DNA from: Chromatiales bacterium | Lineage (GTDB): Bacteria > Pseudomonadota > Gammaproteobacteria > Thiohalomonadales > Thiohalomonadaceae | Assembly: GCA_003251535.1 (NCBI GenBank) | Contig: QKFD01000049.1 | Location: forward strand, 1-45,346 | DNA: 45,346 nt | Reading direction: 5' to 3' | Shown here: positions 35,980-44,209 of the stretch, in pieces | Position numbering within the stretch: position 1 is the first letter of the stretch | How the letters are laid out: each line of letters opens with the position of its first letter | Made by a program: the position numbers and the translations under genes | The notes under the pieces: model-generated | The model's database searches: none | What the model was told of the DNA's origin: nothing | Seen by the model: only the letters and a program-made list of their open reading frames with translations

Positions 35980-36786
35980 ATGGGCACCAAACACGACCGG
36001 CTGACGGAGCAGGAGTTGGCGACATACCAACCCCATCCCGCCGTGCTGGCGGGGATCGAGCAGTTGACGCGGGAGTTGGCCCTGCCACGGGAGGAGATCC
36101 GCCTCCTCGACTGGGGGTGTGGGCGGGGACGCTCCGTGGCCAAGTTACGCGAGATGGGCTTCGCCGCCTTCGGGGTGGAGATCGATCAACGTACCCTCCA
36201 GAACGGTTATCCCCTCTTTGCAGGGCGCGGGCTGGATCCCCAGGCGCTGCTGCTCCACCCCGCCCAGCTCCAGCAGCTGCCGGCGGGCAGCTTCCACTGC
36301 ATCTTCTCAGAGCAGCTGCTGGAGCACCTGGCCGATCTCCAGCTGATCGCCACGGAGGCGGCGCGCCTGACCCGTCCCGGCGGCACTGGCATCCACTGTC
36401 TGCCCGCCAGCCGGCAGTGGCAGGAGGAGCATATCCAGATGCCATGGGTCCACTGGCTACCCAAGAATCGGTTGCGCTGGGGGGCCATCGCCCTGCTGTT
36501 GGGGCTGGGATATGGCCCACCCCGCCCCTGGCCAGAGCTGCGCGATAAGGGGTTTTGGGGCCAAGCAGAGGGCTACTACCGCTATCTGAACGAGTGGACC
36601 TACTACCGCGACCTCGACGATCTCCCGCGCCCCTTCAGAGACGCGGGGTTTACGGCCGAGATCGAGTTATCCATCAATGCCCCAGCCCCCCGCTGGCTAC
36701 CGGCCCGGCTGCGCCGCAACGGCTATCCCGATGGGCGGGTGGTCCTGTGGCTCCGACGCGACGCTGAAGCCGCGGTGGGGGCATAG
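35980..36786 (+). CDS. Class I SAM-dependent methyltransferase
   Basis: A 268-residue protein. The SAM-binding motif I is RLLDWGCGRGRSVAKL near residues 41-56. The acidic motif II is FGVEIDQ, then SFHCIFSEQLLEHLADL for motif post-II, as in Methyltransf_11/25 enzymes. The C-terminal third (PWVHWLPKNRLRW and GYYRYLNEWTYYRDL) resembles methyltransferases of polysaccharide or lipid loci, but the substrate cannot be told. ATG 35980 with GAGG eight bases upstream is preferred to ATG 35932, which has no ribosome site. Confidence 0.85.
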   Translation: MGTKHDRLTEQELATYQPHPAVLAGIEQLTRELALPREEIRLLDWGCGRGRSVAKLREMGFAAFGVEIDQRTLQNGYPLFAGRGLDPQALLLHPAQLQQLPAGSFHCIFSEQLLEHLADLQLIATEAARLTRPGGTGIHCLPASRQWQEEHIQMPWVHWLPKNRLRWGAIALLLGLGYGPPRPWPELRDKGFWGQAEGYYRYLNEWTYYRDLDDLPRPFRDAGFTAEIELSINAPAPRWLPARLRRNGYPDGRVVLWLRRDAEAAVGA

Positions 36787-36802
36787 GCGTGGTGGTCTGG
36801 AG

Positions 36803-36836
36803 CCCCTGCCACCCCGAGCGGGCGAGGTGACAGGGG
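36803..36836. terminator. Hairpin between convergent methyltransferase and secreted-protein genes
   Basis: Arms at 36803-36816 and 36823-36836 (CCCCTGCCACCCCG and its partner) pair with two mismatches around a six-base loop, between two convergent stop codons. No T run is present. Probably a bidirectional terminator. Confidence 0.45.
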
Positions 36837-36852
36837 GGAAGAACAGGAGGGG

Positions 36853-37344
36853 TTAGCGGGAGGCGTCGATGAGCCGGCGCAGGGCGGCATCGGCCTGCTC
36901 GCGCAGGGCGGACTCATCCAACAACGAGCGATCCACCATCTGCGGGCTGGTCTTGGCGGCCGCCGGCTTAGAGGCGGTGGCGTCCAAGATATAACCGACA
37001 AAATCGCCAGAGTAGCCGCCGGCATAGACACAGGCGGTGAGATAGAGATCGGAGTCGGGCAGATAGGCAAAAGTCAGGCTGTCGGAGTAACCATAGGTGA
37101 GGGCCTGAGAGTCGCTCAACGCCCCAAAGGCGCAGTAGGCCAGGGTGTTGCTATAGTCGCCACCGTAGCCGGAGAAGGCCACGGTCATCCCGGAGAAGCC
37201 ATAGAATGCGGTGGAGGTGACAAAGGAACCCGACAGGTAACCGACAGAGGCCGCCAGCACCGGTGCCAGATCGTTATTGGTCGCATGTCCCACGCCCCAG
37301 CACGACAGCAGGGCGGCAGCCGCTACAGCTCGAATCTTCTTCAT
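36853..37344 (-). CDS. Small secreted protein of unknown function
   Basis: A 163-residue protein with a signal peptide (MKKIRAVAAAALLSCWGVGHA, cut here before TNNDL). The mature part to about residue 110 is rich in Gly, Tyr, Ser and Phe (GYLSGSFVTSTAFYGFSG, FSGYGGDYSN, YGYSDSLTFAYLPDSD) with two cysteines that could pair. The end is charged and helical (LLDESALREQADAALRRLI). No family was recognised. ATG 37344 has AGGAG at ideal spacing; an ATG six bases earlier is too close to it. It could be periplasmic or exported. Confidence 0.75.
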   Translation of the reverse strand: MKKIRAVAAAALLSCWGVGHATNNDLAPVLAASVGYLSGSFVTSTAFYGFSGMTVAFSGYGGDYSNTLAYCAFGALSDSQALTYGYSDSLTFAYLPDSDLYLTACVYAGGYSGDFVGYILDATASKPAAAKTSPQMVDRSLLDESALREQADAALRRLIDASR

Positions 37345-37512
37345 TGTCATTGCTCCTTGTCCTCGCGGCCTCTTTGTATCGGGCAGGCCACGATCTTCCC
37401 ACCCCCCGCGCCACCTCGGCGGCAGACCGCGGCGGGCTATCCTCCACGGGGGGCGGCGCTACTCTAAGCCAATCCCCCTGCCCGCGTCTGCCCCCAGAGT
37501 ATCCAGTCTCAT

Positions 37513-39765
37513 TTAGATCGGCTGCACCTCGGTACCGCTGTAGTGGAAGCTGGCAGAGGTGACAGTCAGCGCCCCTAGATCGCCATAGGCATCTGACTTG
37601 GCCTGCTGATGGGGGAAGGTGCGATAGGTCGAGGTGACCCCCCCCTCCGCCACGCTCACCACCACGTAGCCGTTCTCTCGCGTCAAGGCGTAACGCAGCT
37701 CCGAAGCGGGGTAGACCGTGGCAAAGCCACTACGCAGGGTGTCATCGAGCCCATCCACCAGCAGCTCTTGGGCCCGGCTCTGCATCTCCGGGGTGGAGAG
37801 CAGCGTGGCCAGCTCCGCCACCTTCATCTCAACAAAGCGGTTGAACACCGTGGAGGAGATGGAGGAGGTGGTGAAGTCGGGCACCACATTGCCACTGCTG
37901 GCATCGGGGCGCCACTGGGTCAGGAAAGAGGCGTGGATATCGCCTGAGATGAGGAAGGCGTTGCCCCGTGCCTGGAGTGCCGTCAGGAGCGCCTGGCGGC
38001 GGTTGGGGAAGCCATCCCAATGGTCAACATTGGCCAGGAAGAGCTGATCGAACTGGATAGGGGTAAACAGCGTCTCGGCGCTCAGGTCCCACACCAGGGA
38101 GGCGGTGGAGACGGAGTTGGCAACACAGACGAAGGTGGCATCACTGGCGGCGATGAAGCTATCCAGTGCCTGCTGCTGCTCTGCCCCCAGCACATCTTCG
38201 GCCTGGCCATGGTAGGTGGCGGCGGAGAGCAGGTCGTAGGTGGCCTTGACGACCCCATAGCGGGCGCCCAAGGAGGAGAAGAGGCGGGTCTTGCCCAGCA
38301 GGGTGTAGTCCACCCCGCGATCCAACTCCGCCACCGTCGCCTCATCGAGCAGCGGCAGCTGCTGTGCCGCCGAGACCGCCGCGTTGTACTGTGTCAGTAG
38401 GCCATTGAACCACCGCACACTGATGTTACCGGCCAGCTCTTCGCCTGCCTTCGCAGCGGCACTGGCGGCCGCCAGCCCCTCTTGCATATAGGCCTGGGTC
38501 AAGGTCCCCACCAACACCTCGCTATAGGCGGCGGCATAGGGGGCGTAGGCAGCGGGCAGATCGGCCAGCGAGGTGTACGCGGAGAAGGCGGCACTCTGGG
38601 CGGCGTAGACCGCTGCCCCCTGCCCCGGATAGAGGAGATTGAAGAGCGCCGTCAGCGTGGCACGGTCCAGCGCAACCCGACCCGGGAAGGCGTCCTCGGG
38701 GATGAGGTGATCGGGGCGGTAGGTGCGGTAGTCAGAGAAGAACATATCCAGGTGGCGACCAAAACGCAGGGTGCGCCAGCAGCCGCGGCCCGGGGCAGTG
38801 ACCGAGTTGTAACTGTCGTTGAGCGGCGGATCGAAGGGGGTGGTAGCGGTGAAGTCGTCGCTGAAATCCTCATCCACCGGGAGAAACTCGAAGAAGGCCT
38901 GTAGCGAGTTGCGACGGCGCTCCGGATCGGCCTCATCGCGCAGGCCATTGGAGTAGGTGCCGGTGGCACCGTAGCAGTCGTCGGAGTATTCGTGATCGTC
39001 CCAGATCACCACCATCGGGATCCGCTCGTGGACCCGCTTCAGCATGGCGTCCCCGTGGTGGACCTTGTAGAGGTGGCGATAGTTCTCCAGGCTACGGGCG
39101 GCATAGGTGCGCTCGTCCACCGCCACCACCGCCTCGCTGCTGTAGTCGGGGAAGACGATGGCGCGGGCGGCAATATCATCCTCCGCCGCGCCGGTACCCC
39201 GATCTTGCTCGTAGATGTAGTCACCCAGATGGACGATGAAGTCGAGATCGGGATCACGCTCCAACAGTAGGGCGTAGGCGTTGTAGTAGCCGTCGATGTA
39301 GTCCTGGCAGACCACCACACCGAACTTGACCGCGACATCGGCGGCGGGCGAGGGGGCCGTCTTGGTGCGACCATGGGGCGAGGAGACCTCGCCGCTACCG
39401 CTGTTGAGGAGGAAGCGGTAGTGGTAGGTGGTGTAGGGGGCAAGATCCACCACCTTCACCTTGAGGCAGTGGTCGTGATCGGCGGCGGCACTCACCTCAC
39501 TGTCTACCACCAGCTCCTTGAAGGCGGCATCGGTGGCCACCTGGAGGCGCAGCGCCACATCGGCACTACCCCCCGCCTCTACCCGGGTCCAGAGGACCAC
39601 GCTGGTCGGTTTGGGGTCCCCCGATGCCACCGATTGCGGGAAGCGGGTCTCGTCGATCCGGATGTTGTCACCGCCACCGTTGCTGCAACCGGATTGCAGA
39701 CCGATGGAGGTGGTGGCAGCCGAAACCACCACCACCTTCAGGAATTGGCGCCTGGAGAGCTTCAT
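37513..39765 (-). CDS. phoD: PhoD-family alkaline phosphatase, Tat-exported
   Basis: A 750-residue phosphodiesterase/phosphomonoesterase. The Tat signal MKLSRRQFLKVVVVSAATTS is followed by a Cys (QSGC) in a poor lipobox. The N-terminal PhoD domain has FPQSVASGDPKPTSVVLWTR. The metallophosphatase domain has VVCQDYIDGYYNAY, FIVHLGDYIYEQD, VVIWDDHEYSDDCYG and FLISGDIHASFL, covering the metal ligands. An alanine-rich helical stretch of about 165 residues (encoded at about 38150-38650) lies between the core blocks and makes it longer than Bacillus PhoD. AAGGA precedes ATG 39765. A triple Pho-box lies upstream. Confidence 0.94.
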   Translation of the reverse strand: MKLSRRQFLKVVVVSAATTSIGLQSGCSNGGGDNIRIDETRFPQSVASGDPKPTSVVLWTRVEAGGSADVALRLQVATDAAFKELVVDSEVSAAADHDHCLKVKVVDLAPYTTYHYRFLLNSGSGEVSSPHGRTKTAPSPAADVAVKFGVVVCQDYIDGYYNAYALLLERDPDLDFIVHLGDYIYEQDRGTGAAEDDIAARAIVFPDYSSEAVVAVDERTYAARSLENYRHLYKVHHGDAMLKRVHERIPMVVIWDDHEYSDDCYGATGTYSNGLRDEADPERRRNSLQAFFEFLPVDEDFSDDFTATTPFDPPLNDSYNSVTAPGRGCWRTLRFGRHLDMFFSDYRTYRPDHLIPEDAFPGRVALDRATLTALFNLLYPGQGAAVYAAQSAAFSAYTSLADLPAAYAPYAAAYSEVLVGTLTQAYMQEGLAAASAAAKAGEELAGNISVRWFNGLLTQYNAAVSAAQQLPLLDEATVAELDRGVDYTLLGKTRLFSSLGARYGVVKATYDLLSAATYHGQAEDVLGAEQQQALDSFIAASDATFVCVANSVSTASLVWDLSAETLFTPIQFDQLFLANVDHWDGFPNRRQALLTALQARGNAFLISGDIHASFLTQWRPDASSGNVVPDFTTSSISSTVFNRFVEMKVAELATLLSTPEMQSRAQELLVDGLDDTLRSGFATVYPASELRYALTRENGYVVVSVAEGGVTSTYRTFPHQQAKSDAYGDLGALTVTSASFHYSGTEVQPI

Positions 39766-39820
39766 AACGGTTCCTTTAGATCGAGCCGGGAAGGAGGGCG
39801 GCCCACTGTGCGAGGGAGGG

Positions 39821-39849
39821 GTGACGGGGGAGTGACAGCCGAGTGACAG
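39821..39849 (-). promoter_or_regulatory. Triple Pho-box upstream of phoD
   Basis: On the minus strand CTGTCAC, CTGTCAC and CCGTCAC occur at an exact 11-base period with 4-base spacers. This is the layout bound by PhoB dimers. It lies about 55-85 bases before the phoD start codon, where it would replace a -35 element. Confidence 0.82.
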
Positions 39850-39977
39850 TTCACCGCCAAGCAGCGGTGCGATCTCCAGATTGGCAGGTGGCCGCCTGAG
39901 CGGCGGGCGGCGGGCCGTCAGCCGCCAAGGTGGCGGCGGCATCGACCCGCGCAAAAAAGGGGTGAGGCGTATCTGAC

Positions 39978-40844
39978 CTAGGGGGTCTCTCGCACCACCC
40001 GGAACCCCAGGTTGCGCCCCCGCGAGTGGGGATCGGCATGGTCTCGAAAGCCGCGCAGGGCGGAGCGGAGTGAATTGGGCTCGTCATACCAGCTGCCGCC
40101 GCGGGCGACCCACTCCCCCACCCCATCTGGTGCCTGGCACCGCTGCTCACGGCCATCGTAGCCACGGCTGAAGTCCCACACCGAGCAGGTCCACTCCCAG
40201 ACATTACCAGCGGTGTCGTAGAGCCCCCAAGGGTTGGCAGCAAAACTCCCTACCGGCGCCGTCTTCGGCCAGCGATCCCGCCCCTCCGCCAGGCCGTTGC
40301 AACACTCATCTGTGCCGTAGTTGGCCCACTCGTGGCTCGCCTGCTCCCCCCACCAGTAGGGGGTCGTGGTAGCGGCCCGTGCGGCATACTCCCACTCCGC
40401 CTCGGTGGGTAAGCGGTAGTGGGCGCCGGTGGTGAGGGAGAGCCAGTCGGTATAGGCCAAGGCATCCACTAGACTGACGCAGATCACCGGCCACTGCTCC
40501 CCCTGGGAGAAGCCTGGGCGACGCCAATCCCGTCCTGGCGGCTGATCGCACTGCCCCATGGCGTAACCGGTGGCCGCCACAAAGTGGGCAAACTGCTGGT
40601 AGGTCACCTCGTAGCGGCCGATGGCAAAGCCGGCCAGGCAGAGCCGGTGGGAGGTCTCGTTCTCCCGCCGCCCCAGCTCGGTCACTGGACTCCCCATGGT
40701 GAAACAGCCCTCGGGGATGGCCACCATCTCTGGCAGCGGTGACCCGACCGGTGAGCGCTCTGCCGCCACGGCCAACCCCGCCACCACCAAGGCCACCACC
40801 CCGCACCCGAGCCGACCAAGACCACTTAACTGCGGTTGCACCAT
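39978..40844 (-). CDS. Exported FGE-sulfatase-domain (SUMF1-like) protein
   Basis: A 288-residue protein with an N-terminal signal or anchor helix (LGCGVVALVVAGLAVAAE). The rest is one FGE-sulfatase domain: EMVAIPEGCFTMGSP, IGRYEVTYQQFAHFV, YRLPTEAEWEYAARA, WGLYDTAGNVWEWT, VARGGSWYDEPNSLRSA and NLGFRVVRE. True formylglycine-generating enzymes have a Cys pair near the C-terminal end; here that segment (RGFRDHADPHSRGRNLGFR) has none. Sulfatase activation is therefore unlikely, and the role is unknown. It is on the same strand as phoD, 212 bases upstream. Confidence 0.88.
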   Translation of the reverse strand: MVQPQLSGLGRLGCGVVALVVAGLAVAAERSPVGSPLPEMVAIPEGCFTMGSPVTELGRRENETSHRLCLAGFAIGRYEVTYQQFAHFVAATGYAMGQCDQPPGRDWRRPGFSQGEQWPVICVSLVDALAYTDWLSLTTGAHYRLPTEAEWEYAARAATTTPYWWGEQASHEWANYGTDECCNGLAEGRDRWPKTAPVGSFAANPWGLYDTAGNVWEWTCSVWDFSRGYDGREQRCQAPDGVGEWVARGGSWYDEPNSLRSALRGFRDHADPHSRGRNLGFRVVRETP

Positions 40845-40871
40845 CTCGTTCTCCCCAAGGGACAGACAAAC

Positions 40872-40903
40872 AAAAAGGGTGCCCTAACAAGGGCACCCTT
40901 TTT
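40872..40903. terminator. Bidirectional intrinsic terminator
   Basis: AAAAAGGGTGCCC, six bases, GGGCACCCTTTTT is a perfect hairpin flanked by A and T runs. It lies 73 bases downstream of the IPTL-CTERM-like gene and 28 bases upstream of the FGE-domain start. It ends the minus-strand surface-protein transcript. Confidence 0.88.
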
Positions 40904-40975
40904 ATCTCAACTCAGTGGCCGCTCAACCCAGCCCCCCGCCGGCGAGCGGCGAGAGAGCCAGATGGGGACACCTAG

Positions 40976-41998
40976 TTACTGCTTGCGGCGCACGGCCCGG
41001 TTGGCACCCACGCCACCCAGACCTGCGGCCAGCAGGGCCAAGGCCCACGGCCCCACCAGCGGGATGGCCGGCGGTGCGGTGACGACGGCGAAGTTGGCCA
41101 CCTCGGCCTGCTCAGTGGCGGTCATGGCGGCGAAAGCGGCGCTGCTGGAACCGGCAGCGGCCAGCTCGGCGCACTTGGCATCGGCGGCGGCAATGCTCTC
41201 CTGACCGCTGGCGAAGTGGATCAACGCCACCGTCTCACCTGCCGGGATATCGACGCTGTAGGTCCAGGTGGGGTTGTCATCGCCATCGACAAAGGTCATG
41301 GCGCTTACGGTGGCCCCCATGGTGCCGGAGCCGCCCTTGAAGACGTGGCAGATACGCGGGTCGCTGGAGGTGCTGCCGCTGTAGTTCTGCATGGAGGTGG
41401 CCCAGCTGTCGGCGGTGGTCACCGTGGCATCACCACTGGAGCTATTGCGAACGATGGTGTTGCTATCAGAACCCAGGTTGTTGAGGGTCTCCATCTGCAC
41501 GCTGGCGGTGGAGGCGCCGGTGTTGGTGATGAAGGTGGTGTAGCGGATGAACTCATCGCCGGAGGGGACGTAGACCTTACGCCACACATTCAGGCTACCG
41601 ATGGTCTGCGTGTTGAACACCGCCTCGCGCCCGCTATCCTCCAGCGTTGCGGAGCCGTTGTCGTTATAGCTGGTCCAGGTGCCACCGCCATCCGTACTCA
41701 CCGCCACCGAGCCATACCCATCAAAGGCGTCGTTGAGGGTGCTCATGGTGGTCCCACCCATGGAGGTGGTGGCAGCCACTGCATGGGTGTAAGAGGCCTC
41801 ACTGGCCGCGCCGGAGGCGGAGCTGGTGGTGGCGAAGGTGATGTTGTCGTTGATGTAGTACTCCAGACCAGAGGCATCGATCAGCGTGATGCTGCCGGTT
41901 GAGGTGGTACCAGTGGCGGCCATAAGGGGGGCTGAGGCGACGGCCAGGGCGGCAACCAAGCCGGCCCGAACCAGACGGACAGTAGAGTTTTTTGGCAT
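40976..41998 (-). CDS. Exported Ser/Thr-rich protein with IPTL-CTERM-like sorting tail
   Basis: A 340-residue protein. A signal peptide (VRAGLVAALAVASAPLMAA) leads into a Ser/Thr/Gly-rich beta domain: STGSITLIDASGLEYYINDN, VWRKVYVPSGDEFIRYTTFI and TWTYSVDIPAGETVALIHFA. The C-terminus has the three-part sorting layout: motif IPLVGPW, a hydrophobic helix (ALALLAAGLGGVG) and a basic end (RAVRRKQ). It resembles IPTL-CTERM, handled by exosortase-type systems in Gram-negatives, but the motif is IPLV rather than IPTL. No exosortase is in the window. Likely surface or exopolysaccharide-associated. Confidence 0.82.
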   Translation of the reverse strand: MPKNSTVRLVRAGLVAALAVASAPLMAATGTTSTGSITLIDASGLEYYINDNITFATTSSASGAASEASYTHAVAATTSMGGTTMSTLNDAFDGYGSVAVSTDGGGTWTSYNDNGSATLEDSGREAVFNTQTIGSLNVWRKVYVPSGDEFIRYTTFITNTGASTASVQMETLNNLGSDSNTIVRNSSSGDATVTTADSWATSMQNYSGSTSSDPRICHVFKGGSGTMGATVSAMTFVDGDDNPTWTYSVDIPAGETVALIHFASGQESIAAADAKCAELAAAGSSSAAFAAMTATEQAEVANFAVVTAPPAIPLVGPWALALLAAGLGGVGANRAVRRKQ

Positions 41999-42341
41999 GG
42001 TTATAGTGACTCCGATGACAGCTTGGTTAAGTTATCTCAACAAGGACAGGCGGCTTGGCACCCGCTGCCTAAGCTAAACCGGCGCAGTTTAACAATGGTC
42101 ACAATAGCGAGACAAGCGCCGTTAATAGTAAAAATCAGGGGCCTATCACGCCGTTTTTCTCACCTTTGCCTCACCTTTGCCTCACTCCATGGCAGTGCGT
42201 CGGCCGCGGCAGGGAGGAGCATAAGGCGGAAACATAGATTTGTCTCTGTAGATCGTGCCGGGATACGCGCTGACCTAATAACAGCGCCCCGACATCGCCC
42301 TCGGCCGACCCCATAAATTTATTTTTACGCCGAATCGCCAC
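41999..42341 (-). other. Intergenic region between the pyruvate-kinase-like and IPTL-CTERM-like genes (343 bases)
   Basis: No gene is visible. The region is more A/T-rich than its surroundings and presumably holds the IPTL-CTERM-like gene promoter. TTGTCT, 17 bases, TTAAAC on the minus strand (around 42075-42105) is a weak candidate. An 11-base direct repeat (TCACCTTTGCC) occurs twice in tandem near 42160-42181. A small RNA cannot be excluded by eye. Confidence 0.4.
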
Positions 42342-44198
42342 TCACCAATGCAAGGCCCGCAGGCGCGCCACCTTTTTATATTGGTGGGCCTGCATCCGCG
42401 CCAAAATATCGTCCAACATCCGCACCGCCCGCACCACGTAGGGTCCTTTATTTAACATCACGCACTCGGCCCGGCTGGCCATGGCGGCGTCGGTCACCTC
42501 CGGCCGGCTTACGCCCCCCCGCTTGGCCAGCGACTCCAACACCTGGGTCGCCCAGATCACCGGCACATGGGCCGCCTCGCAGAGCCAGAGGATCTCCTCC
42601 TGGACCTCCGCCAGGCGTTCGCCCCCCAGCTCCACCGCCAGATCCCCCCGGGCGATCATCACCCCAAACGGGTAACGCCCCAGGGCACCCAACAGGATCT
42701 CCGGTAGATTGCGCACCGCCCCGCGGGTCTCAATCTTGGCGATGATGGGCAGCTCGGGCCGACCGCGGCGCGCCAATTCACCCCGCAATAACTCGACGTC
42801 GGCCTGCTGCTCGACAAAGGAGAGCCCCACGAGATCGGCGTGGGTGGCGACAAAATCGAGATCGACGTGATCCTTCTCAGAGAGTGGCGGCAACGCCAAT
42901 TGGCTCTCCGGGAGGTTGATCCCCTTATCGGGCCGTAGCCGCCCCCCTTGGGGAGGCAGTTCGGTAGCGCGCAGCAGTACCCCCCCCTCCTGCACCCCCT
43001 CGACCTCGAAACCAAACTTGCCGTCATCGATGAACACCGGCTCACCTGGGCGCAGCCGTTCGAGGATCTGCGGCAGGGTGCAGGGGATGCTGGCGGGCTC
43101 CAGTAGGCGGCCGTTTTCATCACGGCGGGCGGGACGACCCGGGGTGTGATCGCCGGTAAGCAGCAGTGCCTCCCCAGGGAAGATCCGCACCTCAGCGGGT
43201 GCCTGCGGCACCTCCGCCAGCCCGAAAAAACCGAGCGTCTCGTCGCCCCGTCGCCACTCTATCCGGATGCCATCGGCGAGATAGGCGTTCTGCCAGCACT
43301 CCGCCAGCCATTCGCCCGCCGGGGTACGGCGCAGCAGGTCGATGCGGCGTGGCTTGCCGCGGGTGTCCTGGAAATAGAGACGATCAGCGTGGGCAAGCCG
43401 GGCGTGGATGGAGGCGGGTAGCGCCAAGGAGTACTCCCGTCCCCCCAAGCCGGTCGTCGCCGCCGTCCCCTCGACACGGAAGTGCAGCAGCGCCGGGGTG
43501 GTGACATCGCCGAAGGCATCTTTGCCGGTGCGCAGATGGAGCACCGCCGGCCCCGGGGCGATGGCACCAGTACGTAACTTGTGGCCGGCGAGATCCATCA
43601 AGATCCGGCAGTCGCGCCCCATCTCCGCCGCTGCGGCCCGCACCTGGGTCACCATCAGTTGCCACACCAGTGGGCCATCGTGGGCACAGTTGATGCGGGC
43701 GCAATCCATCCCCGCCGCGAGCAACCGACGCACCAAACGACCATCTTCAGCCGCCTGACTGGGCAGGGTGACCATGATGCGCACCGCCCGCCCCTCCCGT
43801 GCCGCACCAAACAGGGCGGCGCTGTTGGCCACCAAGTGCTCATCCCCCTCGCCAAAATCGGGACTGGGGCAGCTGGCAGGGATGGGGGTAGTGCGGCCCA
43901 GTGCCCGACTCAGGAGATCGATGAGTCCATTTAAACTGGCGGCCACATGGGCCTCTGCCCGGCCCAAGGAGGAGAGGCTGAGCTGGGCCAACTGGGTCTG
44001 CAAGGGGCGTAGGTCGTGGCGCCGCAGGGCGAGGTAGTGGGCCAGGTTGCAGGCGCTCTTATCGCCCTCCCCCTCCGCCCGCTGCGCCAAACGACGCCGG
44101 CCCTCCGTCAACACCTCGGCCCGCAACGCCACCAGCTGCTCCAACAGGGCCGCCAAACGGCCGATCTGGGGATCTGGGAGGGGCTGCGAGCGGGTCAT
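42342..44198 (-). CDS. Divergent pyruvate-kinase-like protein
   Basis: A 618-residue protein. Residues from about 140 follow the pyruvate kinase barrel. VRIMVTLPSQ replaces the usual ATP/substrate strand. AGMDCARINCAHD corresponds to ARxNFSHG. LMDLAGHKLRTG corresponds to the DTKGPEIRTG block. IIAKIETRGAVRNLPEIL carries the catalytic Lys-Glu pair, and FGVMIARGDLAVELG carries the metal-binding region. A 135-residue helical N-terminal extension of unknown role precedes it. The barrel ends at the C-terminus without the allosteric PK_C domain. Activity is plausible but unproven given the changed motifs. It is divergent from a phosphohexomutase gene. Confidence 0.85.
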   Translation of the reverse strand: MTRSQPLPDPQIGRLAALLEQLVALRAEVLTEGRRRLAQRAEGEGDKSACNLAHYLALRRHDLRPLQTQLAQLSLSSLGRAEAHVAASLNGLIDLLSRALGRTTPIPASCPSPDFGEGDEHLVANSAALFGAAREGRAVRIMVTLPSQAAEDGRLVRRLLAAGMDCARINCAHDGPLVWQLMVTQVRAAAAEMGRDCRILMDLAGHKLRTGAIAPGPAVLHLRTGKDAFGDVTTPALLHFRVEGTAATTGLGGREYSLALPASIHARLAHADRLYFQDTRGKPRRIDLLRRTPAGEWLAECWQNAYLADGIRIEWRRGDETLGFFGLAEVPQAPAEVRIFPGEALLLTGDHTPGRPARRDENGRLLEPASIPCTLPQILERLRPGEPVFIDDGKFGFEVEGVQEGGVLLRATELPPQGGRLRPDKGINLPESQLALPPLSEKDHVDLDFVATHADLVGLSFVEQQADVELLRGELARRGRPELPIIAKIETRGAVRNLPEILLGALGRYPFGVMIARGDLAVELGGERLAEVQEEILWLCEAAHVPVIWATQVLESLAKRGGVSRPEVTDAAMASRAECVMLNKGPYVVRAVRMLDDILARMQAHQYKKVARLRALHW

Positions 44199-44209
44199 AG
44201 TGGGATCTC

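Noticed and set aside
36829-36835. GTGACAG near the methyltransferase as a Pho half-site
   Set aside because: No partner at 11 bases; it is part of the convergent-gene hairpin.
37513-39954. Longer phoD frame starting at 39954
   Set aside because: It would run through the Pho-box and place the Tat signal internally; ATG 39765 gives the twin-Arg signal at the N-terminus.
42050-42070. TTGGCACCCGCTGCC as a sigma-54 promoter
   Set aside because: The -12 position reads GCCT rather than TTGC, and it points away from any gene start.
42160-42181. Tandem 11-base repeat as the beginning of a CRISPR or VNTR array
   Set aside because: Only two copies, no spacer structure and no cas genes.
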